A DNA stretch of 64,000 bases. Source: Colletes latitarsis (taxonomy: Eukaryota > Arthropoda > Insecta > Hymenoptera > Colletidae). The notes below the pieces were generated by a model. It saw only the letters and a list, made by a program, of their open reading frames with translations. It had not been told where the DNA came from and searched no databases. The stretch covers positions 12,711,501 to 12,775,500 of the forward strand of contig NC_135137.1 of assembly GCF_051014445.1 (NCBI RefSeq). Reading direction: 5' to 3'. A program made the position numbers and the translations under genes. The first letter of the stretch is position 1. Every line of letters begins with the position of its first letter. Below are positions 25,345 through 36,936 of this stretch, piece after piece.

Positions 25345-25789
25345 TCATCCGCCACGCCGAGGCGGCCGCCCGCGACGCCTCGCGACCGGGCGACGACCTC
25401 GGGCCACCGCACGAGCGCGAGCTTCAGCACGCCGCTGAAGCTCGCGCTCCCTCCCCGCGGCCTCCTTCTGCAACATTACGTTCTCGCAGAAGGAGGCCAC
25501 GGCCCTCCACTTCTCCTCGCTGCCGAGCATGGCGCGCACCACGCCCGGCAGCGAGACATCCCGCCCGACGACGCCGACCAGGACACGGCGCTCCCCCTCC
25601 CACGCGGGGCATACCTCCAGGGTATGATCCGCCGTGTCCTGCTCAGCGTCGCAGTGGCAGCAACGCGCCGTGGGCTCCTTCCCTATCCGGCACAGGTACC
25701 TTCCGAAGCTGCCATGCCCGGAAAATACCTGTGCCATCCGGTAGGTGAGGCTGCCATGGCCTCTGTCCAGCCACTCCTTCAGGAGTGGC
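24854..25789 (-). other. Chain of strong stem-loops across 3' UTR and ORF2 3' end
   Basis: Perfect stems of at least 10 bp, checked base by base: 24854-24864/24875-24885 (11), 24970-24982/25003-25015 (13), 25082-25093/25107-25118 (12), 25188-25197/25222-25231 (10), 25245-25255/25280-25290 (11), 25413-25428/25434-25449 (16, loop 5), 25459-25471/25486-25498 (13), 25516-25525/25546-25555 (10), 25579-25590/25630-25641 (12) and 25689-25698/25726-25735 (10). There is also a 9-bp pair at 25770-25778/25781-25789 with a 2-base loop. The 25579-25641 and 25689-25735 hairpins have inner stems (25610-25615/25621-25626; 25701-25705/25719-25723). Five of the structures lie in coding sequence. Whether they fold in RNA is not shown. 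Confidence 0.85.
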
Positions 25790-26560
25790 CGAACCGCCCC
25801 GACAGTCCGGTGCCCCGCGGTTGGCAGAGCCAGCCGCTCCTGCCACGCGAGCAACACGGACTGCCGGGCCTGGCGCTTCAAATCGCCCCAAGCAGGTCCC
25901 TGCCCGCCCGGGACCGCCCCCACCCCCGCGCGACGGTCGACGCGGTGCCGGTACATCACCGCGTGCGACCGCGCGAGCAGGTCCATGGGCGGCATCCCCG
26001 CTAGAACCGTCGCCGCCTCATGTGACACGGTCCGATACCCGCGGACGACCCTGAGCGCCATGCGCCTCTGCACCCGACGCAGCATAGTCATGCTGCGCCG
26101 GGAGGCAGCCAGGTCGTCCGCCCAGACGGGGGCCCCGTATAGGGCCACCGACTGGACCATTGCCACATAGAGGCGACGAACTCGGCCCGCCGGGCCCCCC
26201 AGGTTGGGCAGGATCCGGCCCAGAGCCGCAACCATCCTTTCCAACCGGGGGACAAGGCAGCGGAAATGCTTCTCGAAACGCCAGTGGCTATCGAGGATCA
26301 GCCCTAGATACCTGATCTGGGGCTTCACCTCGATGTCAGCCCCACCCACCCGAATCAGAGGGGGTGGCGGATCCTGCCGAGGTGAATGAAACGCAATCAC
26401 CTCGGTCTTATGGACCGCCACCGTCATCCCCATCCCCCTGATCCGGTCGACGACGCGTTGCGACCCCTCCTCCGCGCGACGCATGGCGCTCCCCCAGTGC
26501 GCCCCGACGGCCAGCACCAGTGTGTCATCCGCATAACACACCGTGCTGACGCCGTCGGGG
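25345..26560 (-). pseudogene. R1-clade ORF2 fragment: RT from YADD to C-terminal zinc knuckle
   Basis: About 405 codons are open from the truncation point (first full codon 26559-26557) to the TGA at 25345-25347. The fragment starts PDGVSTVCYADDT; the catalytic YADD is at 26524-26535, residues 9-12. After the palm come thumb and connection sequence with IRYLGLILD and ALYGAPVW, both typical of this clade. A C-terminal CX2CX8HX4C knuckle lies at residues 300-317 (25609-25662), followed by an Arg-rich end. The normal protein would have an endonuclease and most of the RT upstream; these are absent, so the piece cannot make an active enzyme. No stop or frameshift is seen. A GTG at 26541 would open the frame formally, but there is no reason to think it starts translation. 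Short plus-strand frames at 25139-26170 are shadows of this one. Confidence 0.9.
26520..26541 (-). other. Stem-loop over the YADD codons
   Basis: GTGTGT (26520-26525) pairs with ACACAC (26536-26541), and outer arms CAGCAC (26512-26517) and GTGCTG (26543-26548) add six more pairs after a small internal loop. The codons of the catalytic motif fill the loop and one arm. The stem is short; it could arise from codon choice alone. Confidence 0.5.
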
Positions 26561-26561
26561 A

Positions 26562-26574
26562 ATCTAGCTCATAC
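26562..26574. other. Target-site duplication, 5' side of the R1-clade element
   Basis: ATCTAGCTCATAC (the match runs to 26577 if TTT is counted), partner of 24780-24792. The satellite then continues in register with TTCGCATTTTTCTCATAC. Confidence 0.9.
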
Positions 26575-27622
26575 TTTCGCATTTTTCTCATACTTGTTGT
26601 CCAGATCCCGGGTTTTTCCTGGTTTTGGATGACGTAGTAATGTGGTACCACACACAAACAGTCAATTAACCCAGGTTGCGATCAATATTTTACAGGATAA
26701 CACCGGTTAGGTCTGGGTTACGTCTGATATTTGCAATCATCTGGCTCGTACTTTCGCATTTTTCGCATACTTGTTGGCCAGATCCTGGCCTTTTTCTGGT
26801 TTGGATCACATAGCAATGTGATACCACACTGAAACAGTCACTAAACCCTGCTTGCGATTAATAATTTAGAGGATAACGCCGGTTATGTCTGGGTTAGTTC
26901 TGGTATTTGTGAGCATCTGGCTCATACTTTCGCAATTTCCGCATACTTGAATTGTCAGATCCTGCGTTTTTTCAGGTTAGGATCACGTATTAATGTCGTA
27001 CCACACCGAAACAGTCAATTCAAACTCGTTTCGATCAATCTTTTAGAGGATAACGCTGGTTATGTTTGCGTTAGGTCTGGTATTTGCATCCATCAGGCTC
27101 ATACTTTCGCATATTTCCCATACTTGTAAGCCAGATCCTGGATTTTTTCTGCTTTGCATCACGTAGTAATATGATACCACACTGAAACAGTCAATTAAAC
27201 CTGGTTGCGATTAATATTTCAGAGGATAACGACTGTTATGTCTGGGTTAGTTCTGGTAAGTGTAATCATCTGTCTCATACTTTCGCATTTATCGCATACT
27301 TGCTGGCCAGATCCTGGGTTTTTTCTGGTTTGGATAACGTAGTAATATGGTACCACACTGAAACTGTCAATTAAACCTGGTAGAGATTAATTTTTTAAAG
27401 GATAACGCCGGTTATGTCTGGGTTAGGAATGGTATTTGCGTTCATCTAGCTCATACTTTCGCATTTTTCGCTAACTTGTTGGCCAGATCCTTCTGGTATG
27501 GATCACGTAGTAATGTGGTACCACTCCGAAACAGTCAACTAAGTCTTGTTGCGATTAATACCTTAGAGCACATCACCGGTTATGTCTGGGTTAGGTATGG
27601 ATTAGGTCTGATATTTGCAATC

Positions 27623-27638
27623 ATCTAGCTCATACTTT
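27623..27638. other. Paralogous empty site of the R1-clade insertion (1)
   Basis: ATCTAGCTCATACTTT occurs once here, uninterrupted. About 130 bp to the left matches the sequence left of the inserted element (24655-24792), and the right side matches 26575 onward, including the unusual GATCCCGGGTTTTTCCTGG. This related copy shows what the site looked like before insertion. Confidence 0.85.
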
Positions 27639-27831
27639 CGCATTTTTCTCATACTTGTTGTCCAGATCCCGGGTTTTTCCTGGTTTTGGATGACGTAGTA
27701 ATGTGGTACCACACACAAACAGTCAATTATACCAGGTTGCGATCAATATTTTACAGGATAACACCGGTTAGGTCTGGGTTACGTCTGATATTTGCAATCA
27801 TCTGGCTCGTACTTTCGCATTTTTCGCATAC

Positions 27832-28891
27832 TTGTTGGCCAGATCCTGGCCTTTTTTCCGGTTTGGATCACGTAGTAATGTGGTACCACACCGAAACAGT
27901 CAATTAAACCTGGTTCCGATTAATATTTTATTGGAAAACGCCGGGTATGTCTGTGTTAGTTCTGGTATTTGCAATCATCTGGCTAATATTCTCGCATTTT
28001 TCGCAGTACTTGTTGGCCAGGTCCTGGGTTTTGTCTGGTTTGGATCACGTAGTAATGTAGTACCACACTGAAACTGTCAACTAAACCTGGTTCGGATTAA
28101 TATTTTAGAGGATAACGCCGGTTATGTCTGGGTTAGGTCTGGTATTTGCCTTCATCTAGCTCATACTTTCCCATTTTTCGCATACTTGTTGGCCAGATCC
28201 TGGCCTTTATCTGGTATGGATCACGTAGTAATATGGTACCACACTGAAACAGTCAATTAAACCTGGTTGCGATTAATTTTTTAAAGGATAACGCCGGTTA
28301 TGTCTGGGTTGGGTATGGTATTTGCCTTCATCTAGCTCATACTTTCGCATTTTTCGCTTACTTGTTGGCCAGATCCTGGCCTTTTTTCCGGTTTGGATCA
28401 CGTAGTAATGTGGTACCACACCGAAACAGTCAATTAAACCTGGTTCCGATTAATATTTTATTGGAAAACGCCGGGTATGTCTGTGTTAGTTCTGGTATTT
28501 GCAATCATCTGGCTAATATTCTCGCATTTTTCGCAGTACTTGTTGGCCAGGTCCTGGGTTTTGTCTGGTTTGGATCACGTAGTAATGTAGTACCACACTG
28601 AAACTGTCAACTAAACCTGGTTCGGATTAATATTTTAGAGGATAACGCCGGTTATGTCTGGGTTAGATCTGGTATTTGCCTTCATCTAGCTCATACTTTC
28701 CCATTTTTCGCATACTTGTTGGCCAGATCCTGGCCTTTATCTGGTATGGATCACGTAGTAATATGGTACCACACTGAAACAGTCAATTAAACCTGGTTGC
28801 GATTAATTTTTTAAAGTATAACGCCGGTTATGTCTGGGTTGGGTATGGTATTTGCCTTCATCTAGCTCATACTTTCGCATTTTTCGCTTAC
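27832..28891 (+). repeat. Tandem duplication of a 530-bp (3-monomer) unit
   Basis: 27832-28361 and 28362-28891 share a distinctive order of monomers at an offset of 530 bp: a CCTTTTTTCCGG monomer, then TTATTGGAAAACGCCGGG, then CGCAGTACTTG. A third copy of the first part follows at about 29250-29520. Boundaries are approximate. Confidence 0.8.
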
Positions 28892-30959
28892 TTGTTGGCC
28901 AGATCCTGTCCTTTTTCTGGTTTGGATCACGTAGTAATGTGGTACCACACCGAAACAGTCAATGAAGCCTGTTATCGCTCAATATTTTAGAGGATAACAC
29001 CGCTTAGGTCTGGGTTACGTCTGATATTTGCAATAATCTGGCCCGAACTTTCGCATTTTTCGCATACTTGTTGGCAAGATCCTGGCCTTTTTCTGGTTTT
29101 GATCACGTAGTAATGTGGTACCACACCGAAACAGTCAATTAAACCTGGTAGAGATTAATTTTTTAAAGGATAACGCAGGTTATGTCTGGGTTAGGTATGG
29201 TATTTGCCTTGACCTAGCTCATACTTTCGTATTTTTCGCATACTTGTTAGACAGATCCTGGCCTTTTTTCCGGTTTGGATCACGTAGTAATGTGGTACCA
29301 CACCGAAACAGTCAATTAAACCTGGTTCCGATTAATATTTTATTGGAAAACGCCGGGTATGTCTGTGTTAGTTCTGGTATTTGCAATCATCTGGCTAATA
29401 TTCTCGCATTTTTCGCAGTACTTGTTGGCCAGGTCCTGGGTTTTGTCTGGTTTGGATCACGTAGTAATGTAGTACCACACTGAAACTGTCAACTAAACCT
29501 GGTTCGGATTAATATTTTAGAGGATAACACCGGTTAGGTCTGGGTTACGTCTGATATCTGCAATCATCTGCCTCGTAGTTTCGCATTTTTCGCACACATG
29601 TTGGCCAGATCCTGGCCTTTTTCCGGTTTGGATCACGTAGTAATGTGGTACCACACTGAAACAGTCAATTAAACCTGTTTCCGATTAATACTTTAGAGGA
29701 TAACGCCGGTTATGTCTGGGTTAGGTCTGGTATTTGCAATCATCAGGCTCATACTATCGCATTTTTCGCATACCTGTTGGCCAGATCCTGGCCTTTTTCC
29801 GGTTTGGATCACGTAGTAATGTGGTACCACACCGAAACAGTCAATTAAACCTGGTAGAGATTAATTTTTTAAAGGATAACGCCGGTTATGTCTGGGTTAG
29901 GTATGGTATTTGCCTTGATCTAGCTCATACTTTCGCATTTCTCGCTTACTTGTTGGCCAGATCCTGGTCTTTTTCTGGTTTGGATCACGTACTAATGTGA
30001 TACCACCCTGAAAAAGTCACTTAAACCTGGTTGCGATTAATATTTTAGAGGATAACGCCGGTTATGTCTGGGTTTGTTCTGGTATTTGTGATCATCTGGC
30101 TCATACTTTCGCAATTTCCGCATACTTGAATGGCCAGATCCTGCGTTCTTTCCGGTTAGGATCACGTAGTAATGTGGTACCACACTGAAACAGTCAACTA
30201 AACCTGGTTGCGATTAATATTTCAGAGGATAACGACTGTTATGTCTGGGTTAGTTCTGGTAATTGCAATCATCTGGCTCATACTTTCGCATTTTTCGCAA
30301 ACTTGTTGGCCAGATCCTGGGTTTTTTCTGGTTTGGATCAGGTAGTAATGTGGTACCACAACGAAACAGTCCATTAAATCTAGTTGCGGTTAATATTTTG
30401 GAGGATAATGCCGGTTATGTCGGGGTTAGGTCTGGTATTTGCAATCATCTGGCTAATATTCTCGCATTTTTCGCATACTTGTTGGCCAGATCCTGGGTTT
30501 TTTCTGGTTTGGATCAGGTAGTAATGTGGTACCACACTCAAACAGTCAATTAAACCTGGTTCGGATTAATATTTTAGAGGATAACGCCGGTTATGCCTGG
30601 GTTAGGTTTGGCATTTGCAATCATCTAGCTCATACTTTCGCATTTTTCGCATACTTGTGGGTCAGATACTGGCCTTTTTCCGGTTTGGATCACGCAGTAA
30701 TGTGGTACCACACCGAAACAGCCAATTAAACCTGGTTGCGATTAATTTTTTAAAGGATAACGCCGGTTATGTCTGGGTTGGGTATGGTATTTCCCTTCAT
30801 CTAGCTCATACTTTCGCATTTTTCGGTTACTTGTTGGCCAGATCCTGGGCTTTTTCTGGTTTGGATCACGTAGTAATGTGGTACCACACCGAAACAGTCA
30901 ATTCAACCACGTTTCGATCAATATTTTAGAGGGTAACGCTGGTTATGTTTGCGTTAGGT

Positions 30960-33900
30960 CTGGTATTTGCAATCATCTGGCTCGCACTTTCGCATTTTTC
31001 GCATACGTGTTGGCAGATCCTGGCCTTTATCTGGTTTGGATCACGTAGTAATATGGTACCACACTGAAACAGTCAATTACAACTTGTTGCGGTTAATATT
31101 TTGGAGGATAACGCCGAATATGTCTGGGTTAGGTCTGGTATTTGCCTTCATCTAGCTCATACTTTCGCATTTTTCTCTTACTTGTTGGCCAGATCCTTCT
31201 GGTTTGGATCACGTAGTAATATGGTACCACACTGAAACAGTCAATTAAACCTGGTTCCGATTAATATTTTATTGGAAAACGACGGTTATGTCAGGGTTAG
31301 TTCTGGTATTTGCAATCATCTGGCTCATACTTTCGCATTTTTCGCACACATCTTGGCCAGATCCTGGGTTTTATCTGGTTTGGATCACGTAGTAATGTGG
31401 TACCACACCGAAACAGTCAATTAAACCTGGTTCGGATTAATATTTTAGAGGATAACGCCGGTTATGTCTGGGTCAGGTCTGGTATTTGCAATCATCTGGC
31501 TCATACTTTCGCATTTTTCCCACACTTGTTGGCCAGATCCTGGCCTTTTTCTGGTTTGGATCACGTAGTAATGTGGTACCACACCGAAACAGTCAATTAC
31601 AACTTGTTGCGATTAATATTTTACAGGATAACACCGGTTAGGTCTGGGTTACGTCTGATATTTGCAATCATCTGGCTCGTACTTTTGCATTTTTCGCATA
31701 CTTGTTGGCCAAGTCCTGGATTTCCTCTGGTTTGGATCACTTAGTAATGTGGTACCACAACGAGACAGTCAATTACAACTTGTTGCGATTAATATTTTAC
31801 AGGATAACGCCGAATATGTCTGGGTTAGGTCTGGTATTTGCCTTCATCTAGCTCATACTTTCGCATTATTCGCTTACTTGTTGGCCAGATCCTTCTGGTT
31901 TGGATCACGTAGTAATGCGGTACCACACCGAAACAGTCAATGAGGCCTGTTATCGTTCAATATATTAGAGGATAACACCGGTTAGGTCTGGGTTACGCCT
32001 GATATTTGCAATCATCTGGCTCGTACTTTCGTATTTTTCGCATACTTGATGGCCAGCACTTGGGTTTCCTCTGGTTTGGATCACGTAGTAATGTGGTACC
32101 ACAACGAAACAGTCAATTAAACCTAGTTGCGGTTAATATTTTAGAGGATAACGCCGGTTATGTCTGGGTTAGGTCTGGCATTTGCAATCATCTGGCTCAT
32201 ACTTTCGCATTTTTCGCATACTTGTTGGCCAGATCCTGGCCTTTTTCCGGTTTGGATCACGTAGTAATGTGGCACCACACCGAAACAGTCAATTCAACCA
32301 CGTTTCGATCAATATATTAGAGGATAACGCCGGTTATGTCTGGGTTAGCTATGGTATTTGCCTTCATCTAGCTCATACTTTCGCATTTTTCACATACTTG
32401 TTGGTCAGGTCCTGGGTTTCCTCTGGTTTGGATCACGTAGTAATGTGGTACCACACCGAAACAGTCAATTTCAACTTGTTGCGATTAATATTTTACAGGA
32501 TAACGCCGGTTATGTCTGGGTTAGGTCTGGTATTTGCAATCATCTGGCTCATACTTTCGCATTTTTCGCACACATGTTGGCCAGATCCTGGCCTTTTTCC
32601 GGTTTGGATCACGTAGTATTGTGGTACCACTCCGAAACAGTCAATTAAACCTGGTAGAGATTAATCTTTTAAAGGATAACGCAGGTTATGTCTGGGTTAG
32701 GTATGGTATTTGCCTTGACCTAGCTCATACTTTCGTATTTTTCGCATACTTGTTAGACAGATCCTGGCCTTTTTCCGGTTTGGATCACGTAGTAATGTGG
32801 TACCACACTCAAAGAGTCATTTGAACCTGGTTCGGATTAATATTTTAGAGGATAACACCGGTTAGGTATGGGTTACGTCTGATATCTGCAATCATCTGCC
32901 TCGTACTTTCGCATTTTTCGCATACTTGTTGGCAAGATCCTGGCCCTTTTCTGGTTTGGATCACGTAGTAATGTGGTACCACACCGAAAGAGTCAATTAC
33001 AACTTGTTGCGATTAATATTTTACAGGATAACGCCGGTTATGTCTGGGTTGGGTATGGTATTCGCCTTCATCTAGCTCATACTTTCGCATTTTTCGCTTA
33101 CATGTTGGCCAGATCCTGGCCTTTTTCTGGTTTGGATCACGTAGTAATGTGATATCACACTGGTACAGTCAATTAAACCTGCTTGCGATTAATAATTTAG
33201 AGGATAACGCCGGTTATGTCTGGGTTAGTTCTGGTATTTGTGATCATCTGGCTCATACTTTCGCAATTTCCGCATACTTGAATTGCCAGATCCTGCGTTT
33301 TTTCTGGTTAGGATCACGTATTAATGTCGTACCACACCGAAACAGTCAATTCAACCTCGTTTCGATCAATCTTTTAGAGGATAACGCTGGTTATGTCTGG
33401 GTTATTTCTGGTATTTCCATCCATCAGGCTCATACTTTCGCATTTTTCTCATACTTGTAAGCCAGATCCTGGGTTTTTTCTGCTTTGCATCACGTAGTAA
33501 TGTGATACCACACTGAAACAGTCAATTAAACCTGGTTGCGATTAATATTTTAGAGGATAACGACTGTTATGTCTGGGTTAGTTCTGGTAATTGTAATCAT
33601 CTGTCTCACACTTTCGCATTTTTCGCATACTTGTTGGCCAGATCCTGGGTTTTTTCTGGTTTGGATCACGTAGTAATATGGTACCACACTGAAACTGTCA
33701 ATTAAACCTGGTAGAGATTAATTTTTTAAAGGATAACGCCGGTTATGTCTGGGTTAGGTATGGTATTTGCGTTCATCTAGCTCATACTTTCGCATTTTTC
33801 GCATACTTGTTGGCCAGATCCTGGCCTTTTACCGATTTGGATCACGTAGTAATGTGGTACCACACCGAAGCAGTCAATTCAACCACGTTTCGATCAATAT

Positions 33901-36890
33901 TTTAGAGGGTAACGTTGGTTATGTTTGCGTTAGGTCTGGTATTTGCAATCATCTGGCTCGCACTTTCGCATTTTTCGCATACTTGTTAGTCAGATCCTGG
34001 CCTTTTTCTGGTTTGGATCACGTAGTAATGTGGTACCACACCGAAACAGCCAATTAAACCTGGTTGCGATTAATATTTTGGAGGATAACGCCGGTTATGT
34101 CTGGGTTAGGTCTGGTATTTGCCTTCATCTAGCTCATACTTTCGCATTTTTCGCTTACTTGTTGGCCAGATCCTTCTGGTTTGGATCACGTAGTAATATG
34201 GTACCACACTGAAACAGTCAATTAAACCTGGTTCCGATTAATATTTTATTGGAAAACGACGGTTATGTCAGGGTTAGTTCTGGTATTTGCAATCATCTGG
34301 CTCATACTTTCGCATTTTTCGCACACATCTTGGCCAGATCCTGGGTTTTATCTGGTTTGGATCACGTAGTAATGTGGTACCACACTGAAACAGTCAATTA
34401 AACCTGGTTCGGATTAATATTTTAGAGGATAACGCCGGTTATGTCTGGGTCAGGTCTGGTATTTGCAATCATCTGGCTCATACTTTCGCATTTTTCGCAC
34501 ACTTGTTGGCCAGATCCTGGCCTTTTTCTGGTTTGGATCACGTAGTAATGTGGTACCACACCGAAACAGTCAATTACCACTTGTTGCGATTAATATTTTA
34601 CAGGATAACACCGGTTAGGTCTGGGTTACGTCTGATATTTGCAATCATCTGGCTCGTACTTTTGCATTTTTCGCATACTTGTTGGCCAAGTCCTGGATTT
34701 CCTCTGGTTTGGATCACTTAGTAATGTGGTACCACAACGAGACAGTCAATTACAACTTGTTGCGATTAATATTTTACAGGATAACGCCGAATATGTCTGG
34801 GTTAGGTCTGGTATTTGCCTTCATCTAGCTCATACTTTCGCATTATTCGCTTACTTGTTGGCCAGATCCTTCTGGTTTGGATCACGTAGTAATGTGGTAC
34901 CACACCGAAAGAGTCAATTACAACTTGTTGCGATTAATATTTTACAGGATAACGCCGGTTATGTCTGGGTTAGGTCTGGTATTTGCAATCATCTGGCTCA
35001 TACTATCGCATTTTTCGCATACCTGTTGGCCAGATCCTGGCCTTTTTCCGGTTTGGATCACGTAGTAATGTGGTACCACACCGAAACAGTCAATTAAACC
35101 TGGTAGAGATTAATTTTTTAAAGGATAACGCCGGTTATGTCTGGGTTGGGTATGGTATTCGCCTTCATCTAGCTCATACTTTCGCATTTTTCGCTTACTT
35201 GTTGGCCAGATCCTGGCCTTTTTCTGGTTTGGATCACGTAGTAATGTGATACCACACTGGTACAGTCAATTAAACCTGCTTGCGATTAATAATTTAGAGG
35301 ATAACGCCGGTTATGTCTGGGTTAGTTCTGGTATTTGCGATCATCTGGCTCATATTTTCGCATTTTTCTCATACTTGTAATCCAGATCCTGGGTTTTTTC
35401 TGCTTTGCATCACGTAGTAATGTGATACCACACTGAAACTGTCAATTAAACCTGGTTGCGATTAATATTTTAGAGGATAACGACTGTTATGTCTGGGTTA
35501 GTTCTGGTAATTGTAATCATCTTTCTCACACTTTCGCATTTTTCGCATACTTGTTGGTGAGATCCTGGCCTTTTTCTGGTTTGGATCACGTAGTAATGTG
35601 GTACCACACCGAAACAGCCAATTAAACCTGGTTGCGATTAATATTTTGGAGGATAACGCCGGTTATGTCTGGGTTAGGTCTGGTATTTGCCTTCATCTAG
35701 CTCATACTTTCGCATTTTTCGCTTAGTTGTTGGCCAGATCCTGGCCTTTTTCCGATTTGGATCACGTAGTAATGTGGTACCACACCGAAACAGTCAATTC
35801 AATCACGTTTCGATCAATATTTTAGAGGGTAACGCTGGTTATGTTTGCGTTAGGTCTGGTATTTGCAATCATCTGGCTCGCACTTTCGCATTTTTCGCAT
35901 ACTTGTTGGCAGATCCTGGCCTTTATCTGGTTTGGATCACGTAGTAATATGGTACCACACTGAAACAGTCAATTACAACTTGTTGCGGTTAATATTTTGG
36001 AGGATAACGCCGAATATGTCTGGGTTAGGTCTGGTATTTGCCTTCATCTAGCTCATACTTTCGCATTTTTCGCTTACTTGTTGGCCAGATCATTCTGGTT
36101 TGGATCACGTAGTAATATGGTACCACACTGAAACAGTCAATTAAACCTGGTTCCGATTAATATTTTATTGGAAAACGACGGTTATGTCAGGGTTAGTTCT
36201 GGTATTTGCAATCATCTGGCTCATACTTTCGCATTTTTCGCACACATCTTGGCCAGATCCTGGGTTTTATCTGGTTTGGATCACGTAGTAATGTGGTACC
36301 ACACTGAAACAGTCAATTAAACCTGGTTGGGATTAATATTTTAGAGGATAACGCCGGTTATGTCTGGGTCAGGTCTGGTATTTGCAATCATCTGGCTCAT
36401 ACTTTCGCATTTTTCGCACACTTGTTGGCCAGATCCTGGCCTTTTTCTGGTTTGGATCACGTAGTAATGTGGTACCACACCGAAACAGTCAATTACAACT
36501 TGTTGCGGTTAATATTTTACAGGATAACACCGGTTAGGTCTGGGTTACGTCTGATATTTGCAATCATCTGGCTCGTACTTTTGCATTTTTCGCATACTTG
36601 TTGGCCAAGTCCTGGATTTCCTCTGGTTTGGATCACTTAGTAATGTGGTACCACAACGAGACAGTCAATTACAACTTGTTGCGATTAATATTTTACAGGA
36701 TAACGCCGAATATGTCTGGGTTAGGTCTGGTATTTGCCTTCATCTAGCTCATACTTTCGCTTTATTCGCTTACTTGATGGCCAGATCCTTCTGGTTTGGA
36801 TCACGTAGTAATGTGGTACCACTCCGAAACAGTCAACTAAGACTTGTTGCTATTAATACTTTAGAGCACAACGCCGGTTATGTCTGGGTT
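30960..36890 (+). repeat. Nested higher-order repeats with shortened monomers
   Basis: A run of monomers including GTTATGTCAGGGTTAG, TCGCACACATCTTGG and CCAAGTCCTGGATTTCC appears three times, at about 31.2-31.9, 34.2-34.9 and 36.1-36.8 kb. Offsets are 2977 bp (17 x 176 - 15) and 1919 bp (11 x 176 - 17); the shortfalls fit two 8-bp-shortened monomers per unit plus a base. Confidence 0.75.
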
Positions 36891-36920
36891 AGGTATGGAT
36901 TAGGTCTGATAGTTGCAATC

Positions 36921-36936
36921 ATCTAGCTCATACTTT
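36921..36936. other. Paralogous empty site of the R1-clade insertion (2)
   Basis: A second uninterrupted ATCTAGCTCATACTTT with the same flanking subtype (GGATTAGGTCTGATAG before, GATCCCGGGTTTTTCCTGG after). Together with 27623-27638 it shows that the monomer carrying the insertion belongs to a duplicated family. Confidence 0.8.

Larger units (their letters stand above)
24793..26561 (-). mobile_element. 5'-truncated R1-clade non-LTR retrotransposon
   Basis: A 1769-bp GC-rich block (about two-thirds G+C by eye against about 43% in the satellite) that interrupts one monomer and is flanked by a 13-16 bp target duplication. On the minus strand it reads: the end of the reverse transcriptase from the YADD motif onward, C-terminal domain with a CCHC zinc knuckle, stop, a 517-bp 3' UTR, and a 35-nt A tail. 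The 5' part (ORF1, endonuclease, most of the RT) is missing, as is common when reverse transcription stops early. The open frame and long clean tail suggest a recent insertion. The RT plus C-terminal CX2CX8HX4C arrangement is typical of the R1 clade (R1, TRAS, SART, Waldo group). The exact family cannot be named from sequence alone. Confidence 0.9.

Noticed and set aside
25139..26170. Open frames on the plus strand over the R1-clade element (for example 25624-26004, 25745-26170)
   Set aside because: They lie antisense to a well-supported RT frame in GC-rich DNA, where stops are rare, and have no domain.
24793..26561. Reading the GC-rich block as a host gene or bacterial contamination
   Set aside because: The target-site duplication, poly(A) tail, YADD motif and terminal zinc knuckle together fit a 5'-truncated R1-clade insertion, and the related empty sites confirm it.
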